Assembly: GCA_030407315.1 (NCBI GenBank)
Contig: JALQPE010002860.1
Span: 36,960-100,959, forward strand
Length of the DNA: 64,000 nt
Direction: 5' to 3'
Source of the DNA: Asparagopsis taxiformis
Taxonomy: Eukaryota > Rhodophyta > Florideophyceae > Bonnemaisoniales > Bonnemaisoniaceae
Below are positions 42,770 through 53,352 of this stretch, in pieces (position 1 is the stretch's first letter; every line of letters starts with the position of its first letter). Below the pieces are notes generated by a model. That model was not told the origin of the DNA. It was given only the letters and a program-made list of their open reading frames with translations, and did not search any database. A program made the position numbers and the translations under genes.

Positions 42770-45676
42770 CTACTTTGAACTCTCAAAACAATCTTTTGAG
42801 CAAGCTCGCTTCTCACATCGGTCTTGAAGGCCGAGAACTCTCTTCCCATATTCACAGGGGTTATGAACGTTCCGATCACATTTGTCACATTTATGGCTTG
42901 TCATTGCTGATTCTCCGACAGGAATTAGAGAAAGAACATCGCAAAGTTCTCCGAGAACACAATTTGTCCTAATAGACGAAGTATATTGTTTCACATGTGA
43001 CTCGTTGGATAATGCATTATCCGACTCGGTTTGCACGCCTGACTGAAGATTCGTCTTGTCAGATCCAATTTTCTTGGCATATCTCCTGTTTTCCCTTTCA
43101 GTTGAAGTCTTTTTCAGACGTTTACTTTGCCTTACAGACTTGATAAAATCCATCGGCGACGAATCACGGCGCTTCTTGATCTCAGTTGGCTCACAAATAA
43201 GTCCGACATCTTTTGTTTCGTTTCGTTTATGTATTGTCTTCTGATTCGATTCTTTCACAGACTCACCCTCTTCAAGGGATTTGATGTTGCAATTCCCATC
43301 TTGAGAGTCTAGAACTTGGCAGCCTATATCATCGACTTCATTTTGATTCTGTACTCTGGCTGTCCCTAGAGCAGACCTTCCTGTAACTTTTTTCTTCTTT
43401 GCGACATTCAAAGCAATCTTCGACAGCCTTGCCATAGATAGAGACATGCAGATACGGTCTTTTTCTATGACAACTGCCTCTCTAGAAGTTTGTAGACAAG
43501 CAATAGCTGTCGTCAAAGTGCCAGCATACGGGTCGCATACTAGTCCATCTGGTGGACAAAAGGACGTCAATAGCTCTTGCAGCAATTCAACATTCTTTTC
43601 TTCGACACGCACAATTTTGCGTGAGTGATTGTGTTGGAGTTTTGCATTTGGCACAGGAACGTTATCAATAATATTGAACTTTCTGCTATGGGTGCAATGA
43701 ATCAATTGGTATGGGCAATCGAAGTCAATAGATCGAGAACATTCCTTACCAGTACCAGGAGCGTATGCAAGAAGAATAAAGTCAACGGCACATTGCGGCA
43801 TCTTGAGACGTCCATTCCGCCGTAGAGTTTTTGTGTCTTTCGCTATTATCAATGGATAGTTTAGGACGTGGAACCCATTGGCCGTGAATGATGCTGACCA
43901 TCTTGGAAAAGATTGCCAGCTAGTAAACATGACTACAGACCCCTCTGGACAAAGAATTCGTCTTGAGAATTGAGTAAAGGCGTTAATCTCCTTGTCGTCC
44001 AGAAAGTCGTCATAGGTAGACCCAGCACCGGACGCTGAATTAGATTGCAAAGAATAAGGTGGATCGGTGAGGATTGTATGAACTTTTCCTTTCATTTTTT
44101 CGTACATCTCGCAATGCTTTTCGAAGTGTTGCCATTCCATAGGGAAACAATTGATCCCCAATGATTTCAGTGTATCTTCTCCACTCAGCTTGCTACCGTT
44201 AGCGAAATTTCCCTCTTGGTGTACAGACCCAGGTGTTGGCCCCCTATTTGAGTAACCAAAAGATGAGCACTCGTTAGGTTTAGGAGCACCGTCGAGCTGT
44301 CGAGTGCCTTCAGTGAGATCTTCTGTCAATGTTTTCTCCTTTGATCCTTCAGATGTTGCGTCACCATCGGCATTATTCCGAGAAACTTCATTGTTATCCA
44401 TTTCATTTTGTCTGTTCTGGAGGGTTAGATCATGTGCATGATCTGGATGTTCAGTTGGCTCTATGGAGGGGTCACTAGAACAAGGATTATCAGTATCCAG
44501 AATATTGTTGACTGCACCTTTGAACTTCTGAAGCTTTTGATCGGCTACAGCGGGGCATGCTGTCTTGTAAGCCTTGAAGAACGCAGGCAGAGGTTCCAGT
44601 TGGTTTCCATGGTTTGCTGCGATCTCCTCGTCGAAGAGTTGGGTACGCTCTGCGTTTTTTTTCATGACTTCCATTTCGCTCGGCCAGATGCTCGACTCCA
44701 TCAGCTTCTCAAATTTCCGAATCTCTTGAAGGGCAGCACTAGCAGCAAGGAATTGTTCTGTCAGCACAGAAGGTTTGGTAGGCCCATAACCTGACGAACG
44801 GGCTATTTCACGAATGCGCCACAGTGAGTTGATCTGGGCAGATTCTCCATCTAAACCATTCGCATTCATAAATGGAGTCGAACCCTTGAAAGTTGAAGAG
44901 GATATCAAGTTTCTGTATAATCTGAAATCAACAGCAGAAAGTCTATCCTGTTTTGAATTCGTTTTTGAATGAATTTGTCTTGCGACATCTTCGTGTTCTT
45001 CATTGACGATCTCTCCAAGCGTGTCAACGACAGATTGCGGTAACCTAATTACGCATCCTGCGAGTTGTTTTATAGTCGAAGTACACGCGTCTTTGCTCCC
45101 CGAATAAAAAACGGCAAGTTCAATTGGTTTAGCGTTTCTATTCAGTTTTGCGCTCAGTGTGATGTAATCTTGCTTCAAATTACGAAGAACATCAAATTGA
45201 GTAGGAACAATAACGAAATCATCAACATTCTTTTGGTTGCAGGATCGTGCAAACGCACGAAGAGTTGCAATTGAGGCAGAAGTTTTGAGAACAGTAACGG
45301 TCCAAGAAAATCCAGCCCACTTTGCAGGCTCTTCGCATATCAACTTCTGCAAAGCAGTCGCTCTATGTTCTCCATCAACCACACCGTACCATTCTTCTCG
45401 CTTCTGAACCTCCTTTCTGGCGTCATTTTCGTTTCCCAATTTCTCTCTGAAGTACTCGAGAGGATATGACGCAAAGACACCCTCGAGCTTGATTACGTAC
45501 GCCATAGATCCACCAGAGGTTAAGCCGCCTGCATCTTCAAATATTTTACACAGCACTTTCACACAGCCATTCACAATGTTCCTTATTCGAGTGAAAGGTA
45601 GGCAACACATAGGATCCAGAGTTTGGACTGTTGCACCTTCAAGGAGTGACGCAAAATGTTCCTTTGCCGCGTCCAT
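42770..45676 (-). CDS. ParB-like domain + N6/N4 DNA methyltransferase + C-terminal Cys-rich motif
   Basis: 968 residues from an ATG in strong context (gaaATGG). Residues ~55-190 hold the ParB/Srx-like domain with YGVVDGEHRATALQKL (DGEHR at 101-105). A helical region and a charged low-complexity linker follow (about 395-500). The methyltransferase has motif IV ILTDPPYSLQS (DPPY at 538-541), RRILCPEGSVVMFTS, and motif I GLVCDPYAGTLTTAIAC (DPYAG at 715-719): the beta-class IV-to-I order of PF01555 enzymes, which make N6-methyladenine or N4-methylcytosine. After a Lys/Arg-rich nuclear-signal-like tail (SVRQSKRLKKTSTE) comes a zinc-binding-like cluster C-x2-C-x4-H-x2-C...C-x4-C-x3-C at the end. 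ParB-methylase fusions are common in bacteria and phages, and the linker and Cys-rich tail look like eukaryotic additions. The ORF is intact with catalytic motifs present. It is divergent from the DDE-type gene at 46523. Confidence 0.85.
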   Translation of the reverse strand: MDAAKEHFASLLEGATVQTLDPMCCLPFTRIRNIVNGCVKVLCKIFEDAGGLTSGGSMAYVIKLEGVFASYPLEYFREKLGNENDARKEVQKREEWYGVVDGEHRATALQKLICEEPAKWAGFSWTVTVLKTSASIATLRAFARSCNQKNVDDFVIVPTQFDVLRNLKQDYITLSAKLNRNAKPIELAVFYSGSKDACTSTIKQLAGCVIRLPQSVVDTLGEIVNEEHEDVARQIHSKTNSKQDRLSAVDFRLYRNLISSSTFKGSTPFMNANGLDGESAQINSLWRIREIARSSGYGPTKPSVLTEQFLAASAALQEIRKFEKLMESSIWPSEMEVMKKNAERTQLFDEEIAANHGNQLEPLPAFFKAYKTACPAVADQKLQKFKGAVNNILDTDNPCSSDPSIEPTEHPDHAHDLTLQNRQNEMDNNEVSRNNADGDATSEGSKEKTLTEDLTEGTRQLDGAPKPNECSSFGYSNRGPTPGSVHQEGNFANGSKLSGEDTLKSLGINCFPMEWQHFEKHCEMYEKMKGKVHTILTDPPYSLQSNSASGAGSTYDDFLDDKEINAFTQFSRRILCPEGSVVMFTSWQSFPRWSASFTANGFHVLNYPLIIAKDTKTLRRNGRLKMPQCAVDFILLAYAPGTGKECSRSIDFDCPYQLIHCTHSRKFNIIDNVPVPNAKLQHNHSRKIVRVEEKNVELLQELLTSFCPPDGLVCDPYAGTLTTAIACLQTSREAVVIEKDRICMSLSMARLSKIALNVAKKKKVTGRSALGTARVQNQNEVDDIGCQVLDSQDGNCNIKSLEEGESVKESNQKTIHKRNETKDVGLICEPTEIKKRRDSSPMDFIKSVRQSKRLKKTSTERENRRYAKKIGSDKTNLQSGVQTESDNALSNESHVKQYTSSIRTNCVLGELCDVLSLIPVGESAMTSHKCDKCDRNVHNPCEYGKRVLGLQDRCEKRACSKDCFESSK

Positions 45677-46522
45677 TTCGCTTGGGATTTTTGTTTCAGT
45701 GCAGAAGTGAGTGATGAAAGAGTCGAAGCAGAGAAGTGTTCCTCACAGCCGTCGTTAAGCTATGTCAGCCCCAGAATTAATCAGAATTGAATGGTAGTGC
45801 AGACGTCAAGAAAGTTGTTCTCGGGAATCCAATCCTGGCATAATAAAAAGTGCCGCATACCTGGACTCATTACACTGAGAAGAACATATTACTCCTAGGA
45901 ACAATTATGATAGCAAGTTAGTGTGCCAGTACGGAGAGAGATGTGACCGAATATCAGAAACAGAAATCATCTATGTCACTTCATCTTTCTCTCAACGGAT
46001 AGTGAGACCAGAACTTAATTTGAGATTAGTAGAGATGTTTTACGTGGAGCGATTTCAGATGGATGTAATGTATCTACAAATCATCAAGGGCTGCGAATTT
46101 TTTTCGAGGTCTGGCCCGATACTGAGAAACGGATTCATCTCCGATCCAGGATGGAGCTCAATGAAGTATCTGAAGCCAGTGGACCGAATATATTGTATTA
46201 ATTACAGTAGGTCACGGAGAAACAGGTGCGGCATACAAGAAGTTCCTTCTGTTTATAACAGACAGTCGTTTCCAAGAAAAATGACATGATTCAAAACTCA
46301 TGGCAGAAGCACTTCATGAGACATGATGGGCCCCACAGGTAAACCAGAGAATACGAGTGCACCTACCATTATTTTCCGCAGGTGCTTATCTTCTTTGCTT
46401 CTGTTTACCTGCATCTCTCGAATTGCCTTGAGAAGTTCTGAGCTTTTCATAGTAAGATTGTTCCGACTGTTGCAAATCAGATATTCTAACTACTTCATAA
46501 CAACGAGTCAGGACTTCCAAAC
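45677..46522. promoter_or_regulatory. divergent intergenic region between methyltransferase and DDE-type gene
   Basis: 846 bases between two head-to-head starts, likely a shared bidirectional promoter region. A 122-codon ORF (45921-46289, +) lies in it but has no recognisable homology and may be chance or a 5' exon. No specific promoter motif is asserted. Confidence 0.4.
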
Positions 46523-48691
46523 ATGACCCATTGCAAGGAGGGAAGGAAATTGATTCGTTCAGAGCTACAAATCAGGCGCAGCAATAATGCCGAAGAATGT
46601 ATCCATCTTGATATATCGGATTGGAAATGTTGCAAACGCAAGCGATGCTTTTTGGCCGTAAAACCTGGGTATTTCAAGGCTCAAAGGAAGCGGTTTATGC
46701 TAATGTCCCAAGCTGAGCGCAAGCAGTCCCTGATACAAATGCTAAGGCTTGTCAATGAGTCTAACAAGACTCAAAAGAGATTTTTCTTCGATGGCCAGCC
46801 CGTTTGCGCTAATTTTCTGGAGAAAGGGCTTGGAATATCTCGCTTCCTGCAATGTGCGGTCAAAGAGACACCAAGGTCAAACGGATCGAGATCAATTGTG
46901 CGAATGCCTGTTTTATGCGCTAGGCAAACTTTTCGAGATTGCATCTGTGTTTATCTTCAAACTCTCGCAGAGAGTACAGCTAACCGAATGCCGGACTTTA
47001 ATGAGCTGCACTTACCCTACTTTGAAAAGAAGCAAGTTTACGATCAATTTAAAACTCATTGGAAAGAACGTGATGGAAACGGAAATATTCTTCCGATACC
47101 TACATATGCCTACTTTATTACAGTATGGAAAACGTACTGCGAAAACATCAAGTGCAGACGTGTGCATAGGTTCTCTAAATGTGACATCTGCGAGAAGCTG
47201 CGACAAGAACTTGCTGACGCAGGCATGGACCGGGATAGAACGGATAAGCTGCGAGCAATGCAAGCAACACATCACCGCTTCATCGAAATGGAAAGGATGC
47301 AATACTATAAGAACCGTGATAAAGCGAGAAAGTCACCACTCAAGTATGGAAGTATTATAATTGACGGTGCGTCGCAGAGTGGCTTCGAGCTTCCTCACTG
47401 GCCTTTTGAAACAAAGGCCACACAGCGGGGACACAAAATTAGAGTTCACCTAACTGGAATCCTGGAACATTCTTCTCCGAATATGCTTATGCTATTCGCC
47501 ATTACTGGTGAGCACAAAACAGGAGCTAATCATGTTATTGAGGCCCTGCATAGATGGTTGAGCAAGAAGTCAATGGAGAGAAAGCTTCCAGAAGTTCTCT
47601 ATGTACAAGTCGACAATTGTTCCCGCGAGAACAAGAATAGATACTTCTTTTCATACATTGAGTGCCTAATCTCGTCTGGTGTGTTTACTGAGATACACGT
47701 CTCCTTCCTGCCGGTCGGTCACACACATGAAGACATTGACCAAGCCTTCTCATGTTTATCGAAACACCTACGGACACACAGTGCTGTGACTCTACAGGAC
47801 TTGCTCCACGAGCTATCGAACTCATATACTCCTCGACCTCATGTTAGTCACATGATGAACATCATCAATTTGTCGGAATTGTTTGAGACTACTAACTGTC
47901 TAGTCAAACTTCCCCCGTTCTCTCACCTGAGATTCTTCCGCTTCTCTAGAGATGCTGGGGAGCCTCGCAGTGTATTCGAAAAATTCAGCACGACTGTTTC
48001 GGTGAAGGAGTCGAGCGATAGCCAGTGGCGTCCATTACTTTCAGAGAAATCTGGGGGATTTCTGAAGTTTACACCTGACATATTCTCCGCTCCATCGACA
48101 GTTACGTCTCCTCCAGATAACTTTCTAGAGGTTTGTCGGGGACTTGCGGCGGCGGAGTCTCGTATTGCGGATAAGACAAAGATGGAAGAGCTGGAGATGC
48201 TCCGAGACAGGATATACACCCCACGAAAAGATAGGATGCATTGGAATAGATTTCTCTCTCCAGAATCAGGTTTTTTGAGTGAGGCTACTGGAAGAACAAT
48301 CAATGAACCAGAAGAGAACAGTGCTCAAGACGATGATGAAGAACAAACTGCCATAAATTACCATTACTCCGTGAATGATTTGATTGCAGTTCGAACTGAC
48401 ATTACAGAATGCCCTTTTTGGTTGGCGTTCATTACTGAAACTGTGGCAAACAGCGATGGAGAAATATATAGCCTCAAAATCGTCTGGCTTGAAGCTTTCG
48501 GATGCTCTAAAGATCCGTTTCAATCAAAGTATCGAACTGCCATGTTGGGTCCGAGTCGTGAGTGGAAGTCTACAATAAGTGTTAACACTGTCTTGGCCAG
48601 ACTTACAAGTCTACGAAGAGACAAAAAGATCACTGTTGATGATTCTAAGAGAATCCGGGAGTCTCTATCTACTTGCACAGTTTCTCGCTAG
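46523..48691 (+). CDS. DUF7869-like RNase H-fold (DDE-type) protein, putative transposase
   Basis: 722 residues, uninterrupted. A Cys/His pattern (CRRVHRFSKCDICEKL, about 211-226) precedes the core. IIIDGASQSG (Asp281) gives a first acidic residue. LYVQVDNCSRENKNRYFF (Asp364) gives the second, and SFLPVGHTHEDIDQAFSCLS (about 393-412) contains the HTHEDID motif. This set (D, then VDN-ENKN, then VGHTH-DID) is typical of a widespread eukaryotic family annotated DUF7869, thought to be transposon-derived. No transposition has been shown for it to my knowledge. It ends about 95 bases before inverted-repeat arm B. The neighbouring ParB-methyltransferase is divergently transcribed, so the two could form the gene set of one mobile unit. 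Full-length and without stops, so possibly active. Confidence 0.75.
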   Translation: MTHCKEGRKLIRSELQIRRSNNAEECIHLDISDWKCCKRKRCFLAVKPGYFKAQRKRFMLMSQAERKQSLIQMLRLVNESNKTQKRFFFDGQPVCANFLEKGLGISRFLQCAVKETPRSNGSRSIVRMPVLCARQTFRDCICVYLQTLAESTANRMPDFNELHLPYFEKKQVYDQFKTHWKERDGNGNILPIPTYAYFITVWKTYCENIKCRRVHRFSKCDICEKLRQELADAGMDRDRTDKLRAMQATHHRFIEMERMQYYKNRDKARKSPLKYGSIIIDGASQSGFELPHWPFETKATQRGHKIRVHLTGILEHSSPNMLMLFAITGEHKTGANHVIEALHRWLSKKSMERKLPEVLYVQVDNCSRENKNRYFFSYIECLISSGVFTEIHVSFLPVGHTHEDIDQAFSCLSKHLRTHSAVTLQDLLHELSNSYTPRPHVSHMMNIINLSELFETTNCLVKLPPFSHLRFFRFSRDAGEPRSVFEKFSTTVSVKESSDSQWRPLLSEKSGGFLKFTPDIFSAPSTVTSPPDNFLEVCRGLAAAESRIADKTKMEELEMLRDRIYTPRKDRMHWNRFLSPESGFLSEATGRTINEPEENSAQDDDEEQTAINYHYSVNDLIAVRTDITECPFWLAFITETVANSDGEIYSLKIVWLEAFGCSKDPFQSKYRTAMLGPSREWKSTISVNTVLARLTSLRRDKKITVDDSKRIRESLSTCTVSR

Positions 48692-50771
48692 TCTAGTTAT
48701 AAAAACTGATTAATCAATCCAGACCTAGCCCTCAAGCTGCTCTGCCATCACAGCTATTTTGATCATGAATGTAGCATATAAACTATCCGAAGGACATAAA
48801 ACGGAGTAGTGCTGCAATAAGGAGAGAGAGTGCTTTTGGCGAAGAGTTTTTAACTGATGCATCTGTAATGTTGGCTTGCGGAATGGGACTATTTCAGAAA
48901 CGTTTTAGGGTTATGCTGTATGAATATACAACCAGTGCATCGACAACAACAATGGTGTTGTTGCTCCAATATGCTCTGGGGAGCTTGACACGAGTTGAAC
49001 GCACATTTATGGCAGTAGTTCTGCCGGCTAGTGGACAAAAAGCCCACTCAAACAGCTAATTTTCTGTGCTACTAATCTATATTGTAGACTAGTCATGATA
49101 ATGAGCTCTTCCATATATACAAAAGTGAGTGCATTCCTGTTCACTACCCAGCTGATCTATGCCATTGCTATAGCAGTTGAACATACTCAATTGTGATTGG
49201 AACTGGATGGATTCACACATGAAAAGAGCCATATCTTGGGCAGGAAAAGAGCCCATCTATGTAAGCTTCGTGAGTTCGCACTTCCGAAAAATATGGTGCC
49301 AGTGAATGAACCATGCTTTCAAGTACTGACTTGAGATTACCCAAGTTCCATAGAAATTAGCTACTGTGTTCATGCTAATTTTTTAACACTGTAGTGTGCC
49401 TATTAAAACCCATGGCGCCCTTTTGCACACGCATGCACGCACTGCGTGTGCGTCTACAAACAAATTCAATCAAAGCTATATTAACTGAGTGGTGCACTGA
49501 CCATCTGACACGCTTAAGCGTACTGAATTCAGTATACTAGATTGAAAATGTGTCCACTGTGACATCCATGAAAGCGCCTGTGACAGTAGTGTTCGGGAAC
49601 AATTTTTGGCTGTCTGAAAGACATATCATTCCAGTGATTGGTGAAAAGTATTGCGCTACACGACTTGTCTCGTAGACACGTAAGTGTGCACATTTTTTAT
49701 CGTACGTCTGTTGACGTGTCATACACATTTGTACATTTTCAATCAAGGGCCTCCTTTCATACGAACCGCACACTACACATATAAATATGTTGAAATTTTA
49801 TTTATTTCAGGAAGGGCCGGGGCTGATTTGATATGCTGGCAGTTTATTGTGCCTGAAGCTGATATGATGCCACTGATGCCACTGGGGTCACTTACCACTG
49901 CTCACGACACTTCGAGGTCTACTCGTGATTGTGCAATAAATGTACAGCATAGTGGAAAATGGGGGCCTGTCAATATTCACAAGCCACGTAAAGCTGTACA
50001 ACTGTGGGGTAGGCCTGTTCGATATTTTATCCCAAGTTGATTGACCTGCGTGCACCCAAGGCTGGTCAGCATACACAGGCTACCATGGTATGGAAAATGT
50101 GCGCATATTACTGTGTTGCAAGTTGCACCTCTTCCACACTTCAAATGATGGCTCCCCGAGTACTTGCTAGTCACTCTAGTTTGGTTTGGTTGGCTCACAA
50201 AGCACTACTTCAAGCATAAACTATAAGTTTCTGCAACTTGCACAGTTCATGCCACAAATGCTAAAGTACCATCTCAGCCGCTTATATGCTTGTGTAAACT
50301 CTGCGCAAACTGTAGAAGACAATACCACACAATTATCATTTCTCCGTCACTGCCAATGGGTGTCTGCAAAATAGACATGTTATCCAGCTCCAGCCGCAAT
50401 ACAGATTTTGTCAGTAGTTCATGCATCACATTCAATTAAAAATAGAGTCGAAGTATTACCGCACCTTACCATCGACCCAATATTCCTGCAGATCAATATG
50501 CCATGTTCCGATGGAATGGCGTGCAGCACAATGGCTGCATTGGTTCCGATCACCAGGACGCATACACTGTGTGCCACCTGTCGTATTATATGTATCATAA
50601 TATCCCTGCACAGGTGATCACACATCGCCCAAATGACCCCGGTCCAGTACAAACCGACACTTGCCGTACAACCATGATCTGTAGCCCCATAGGACCATAT
50701 CTATTCTCTACAACACTGTCTAGCTGATTCTGTTCTAATTTTTTTATTTCATTCTACTGGTGCACCGTGTT

Positions 50772-51189
50772 TGTTCCAGTGGGTCGTAATTCCACTTGAG
50801 TTTACGTTACTCTAGAAACCGTGCCTACTGGCTATTCCAGTGGCAGTTTTATACTAAGTCTACTGTAAGCTAGGGTTAGTGGTTAGGAATAAATATCCAG
50901 TTATTGACCAACCAGAGCCCAGTTACGGCACTCGCCTACCCGCGAGGTTATTGCCAGTTAGGCTTACATTATAATGTACAGCTGGTTAGCTTAAGTTAGA
51001 AATTTGTCCCTTGTGGGGTCTTGGCCGGGGCCGATAGGCCCGAATAGGGTGTCTACAGCCTTGCGCTTGTCCTAATTACAGGAAACACGCCCAGTTGGCT
51101 GGTGCCTTGTGATTGGCACATCCCTTAAGTGGGCACCCAATAGGGAAGCGACACGACTCTGGTTGAGAGGACCGCCAGGCGGTATGACA
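50772..51189 (-). mobile_element. solo LTR (418 bp) in arm B, inverted
   Basis: Reverse complement of the LTR at 39823-40240, with the same flanks. It was therefore present before the inverted duplication and not inserted independently. Confidence 0.85.
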
Positions 51190-51850
51190 GATGAGATGGA
51201 GCGTCACGCTGTCGTGGGCATCTTTTTGGGGTGGAGGGAGGCAGTTCTAGCGCTATGAGGATGGGGCATGGACGGTATTCATATGGGAATGGACAGAATA
51301 GTACGGCTAGGAATTTTTATTTCCTAGTGACTATGAGCTAGCGAGAGGTATACGCGGTAGGATAGGTAGCAATCTAAGAGGGTGCGATATGGGAAGCTTC
51401 ACTCTGGATTTGTTTATTTGCGCAGGCCACATTTAGAATAAACAATCCCTATGTTAAAAATGCTACTACAACTAACACTATTCCGACGAGTAAAACTAAA
51501 ACTACTAGAAAAGTCTACAAATATATCAACTGATTGAGCTGCATGAATAAGCTAGGAAATGAAGAGAAGAAGAAAAAATGATGTAGAGAAAGGAAACAAG
51601 TTAGTGACGTTGAATTGGAGAGGGAAATTGATGGTGATTAGGAGACTAACGTACCTTAACAAATACCATTGCATCCCAAATTGAGATATGTACTCACAGG
51701 CAGAGCAGAAAAGAAACGTATTGGAGAAGTGGTAATAGAGAAAGATAAATGAAAGTAGAAGTGGAACACTCACCGACTGGAAACCTGAGAAAGAGAAAAC
51801 AAATAGAAAACTGGGTTTGTGGCGTGAGTTGTGGAAACGTACCATCATGG

Positions 51851-51955
51851 TTCATATCCGTCGGAGGCAAAGCAACAACTTGGCTGTAGAAGCAGTATAG
51901 ATCATCTATACTGCTTCAAAGCCAAAGTTGTTGCTTTGTCTCCGACGGATATGAA
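51851..51955. repeat. hairpin element in arm B
   Basis: Counterpart of 39055-39161, with a few single-base losses in the arms (aacttgg versus aactttgg). Confidence 0.85.
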
Positions 51956-52911
51956 GATGGAAACAGGGATTTCCAGAATCTGTCGTTTAAGTAGCACTCT
52001 GCGGGCGGAATGACGTGTAGGAGAACAATAGAGGGATGAATTTGAAACGGAGCGGTGCGATGGGAGGCCCAGAAAAACGATACCTAGGGTGCGAATTACG
52101 CTTTGAAGCACATGACCTGGCAGAACAGGCGCAAAATTATTGTATCTTCTACCGCCTTCTCTAGTCTATAATGACGTCATCACTACAGAAATATAGGAAA
52201 AACACTAGCATATGGGGCCTAAAGAAAAGGGTGAGCGAGGAGTAGGAAAAATGGCGCACTTTCCTGGACGAGGAGTCCGCGCTTCCAGTGATGATTGGAC
52301 GGTATATATCGCTGACGTCATTGCATGCTCTGAGCACACTTGGCAGGCAGTCAAAGCGGGCCACGTGGATGTGGGCGGCTAGGAAACAGCAGTGTGGGAG
52401 AAATTTTATAATTTTCATGTTGCAAGCGAGCAGTGAATCTGCATTGCAATATATAAATTTATGCTAATTTAAGATATCACACCGAGTACGATTCAACGAG
52501 AGATTGTGTTTTCAACTTGTAAATAGGGCTGAAAATGTGGTAGAGTATACGAGTAGGAAGTACGTGTATGAGAAAATCAGATTCAGTATTAGTGCCTAGA
52601 GCATCACTGCGAAATAAACGGCCGTTTTCCGGAAATGGATACATCTTGGCTGGGTTTGTGGTTAGGGGATGCGATACAAGATAGCAAAACGATGTTGAGT
52701 CCGGATGAAATAGCAATCAATGTGCATAAAGCAATGAGCATAGGCAAAGCATTGTGGTGAACCAGTTCATTGGGTCGAATGAAAGCCTGGAAAGGTTTCG
52801 TAACGGTTAAAGTAGTAGTACTGTATTGAGATAGTAGTCATGTAGTAGAAGTTTAGAGTTGTATTCTATGCAACAAAACTGAGCGAAGAAGAAAAGAACA
52901 AAAACATCAAG

Positions 52912-53352
52912 ATGGCTCCGAGACGGACTCCTATTCGAAAGAAAACCACAAGTCGTAGGACAAAGGCGAGATTCGATTCACTCAATGTGGCCAGTCCCAG
53001 TAAACAGCTTCCTGGGAAACTGCAGGGAGAAATCCGCAGCAGTGATGCAGCCTGCATGAACAAGAAATCCCGAGAGGTAATGAGCTACGACGTGAGTGTA
53101 CCACAGATGACCTATTGGAGTCCCCAATCCCTATGGGTGACACAATAGAAGGTTGTATTGATGTGTACAGCAACAACGATGAAGCTGGAAGTGACATCTA
53201 CGTAGCATCGAGCACGCTAATGGAATCGGAAGAAGCAACCGGACGAGGTTCTGATTCCATTTCAACTGGAGGCCCGATAGACCGAAATGCTGGGGGTGAA
53301 GCATGTGGTGATATCAAGGCATTACTACAATGGCCTGCGATGTATGGGGCTC
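52912..53352 (+). pseudogene. truncated 5' copy of the TNP2-like transposase
   Basis: Starts with the same ATG and basic N-terminus as the 38093 gene (MAPRRTPIRKK). A small deletion at about 53060 shifts the frame (CMNKKSREV instead of CMNKEIPRG), a second frame restores the sequence (MGDTIEGCIDVYSNNDEAG), and the match ends at WPAMYGAL where the inverted repeat stops. It is broken and cut to about one ninth of the gene. Confidence 0.88.

Larger units (their letters stand above)
48784..53352 (-). repeat. large inverted repeat, arm B (~4.57 kb)
   Basis: Inverted copy of 37662-42213. Differences seen by eye are few: single-base indels (for example in the hairpin element and near 52245), a roughly 16-20-base insertion at about 49513-49535 (aagcgtactgaattcagta), and a deletion in the transposase start copy. 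The outer end at 53352 is an abrupt switch into retrotransposon sequence, so the original duplication was probably longer. Confidence 0.92.

Noticed and set aside
39823..51189. The two inverted LTRs as termini of one mobile unit
   Set aside because: They lie inside the inverted-repeat arms with identical outer and inner flanks, so they were merely copied with the arms.
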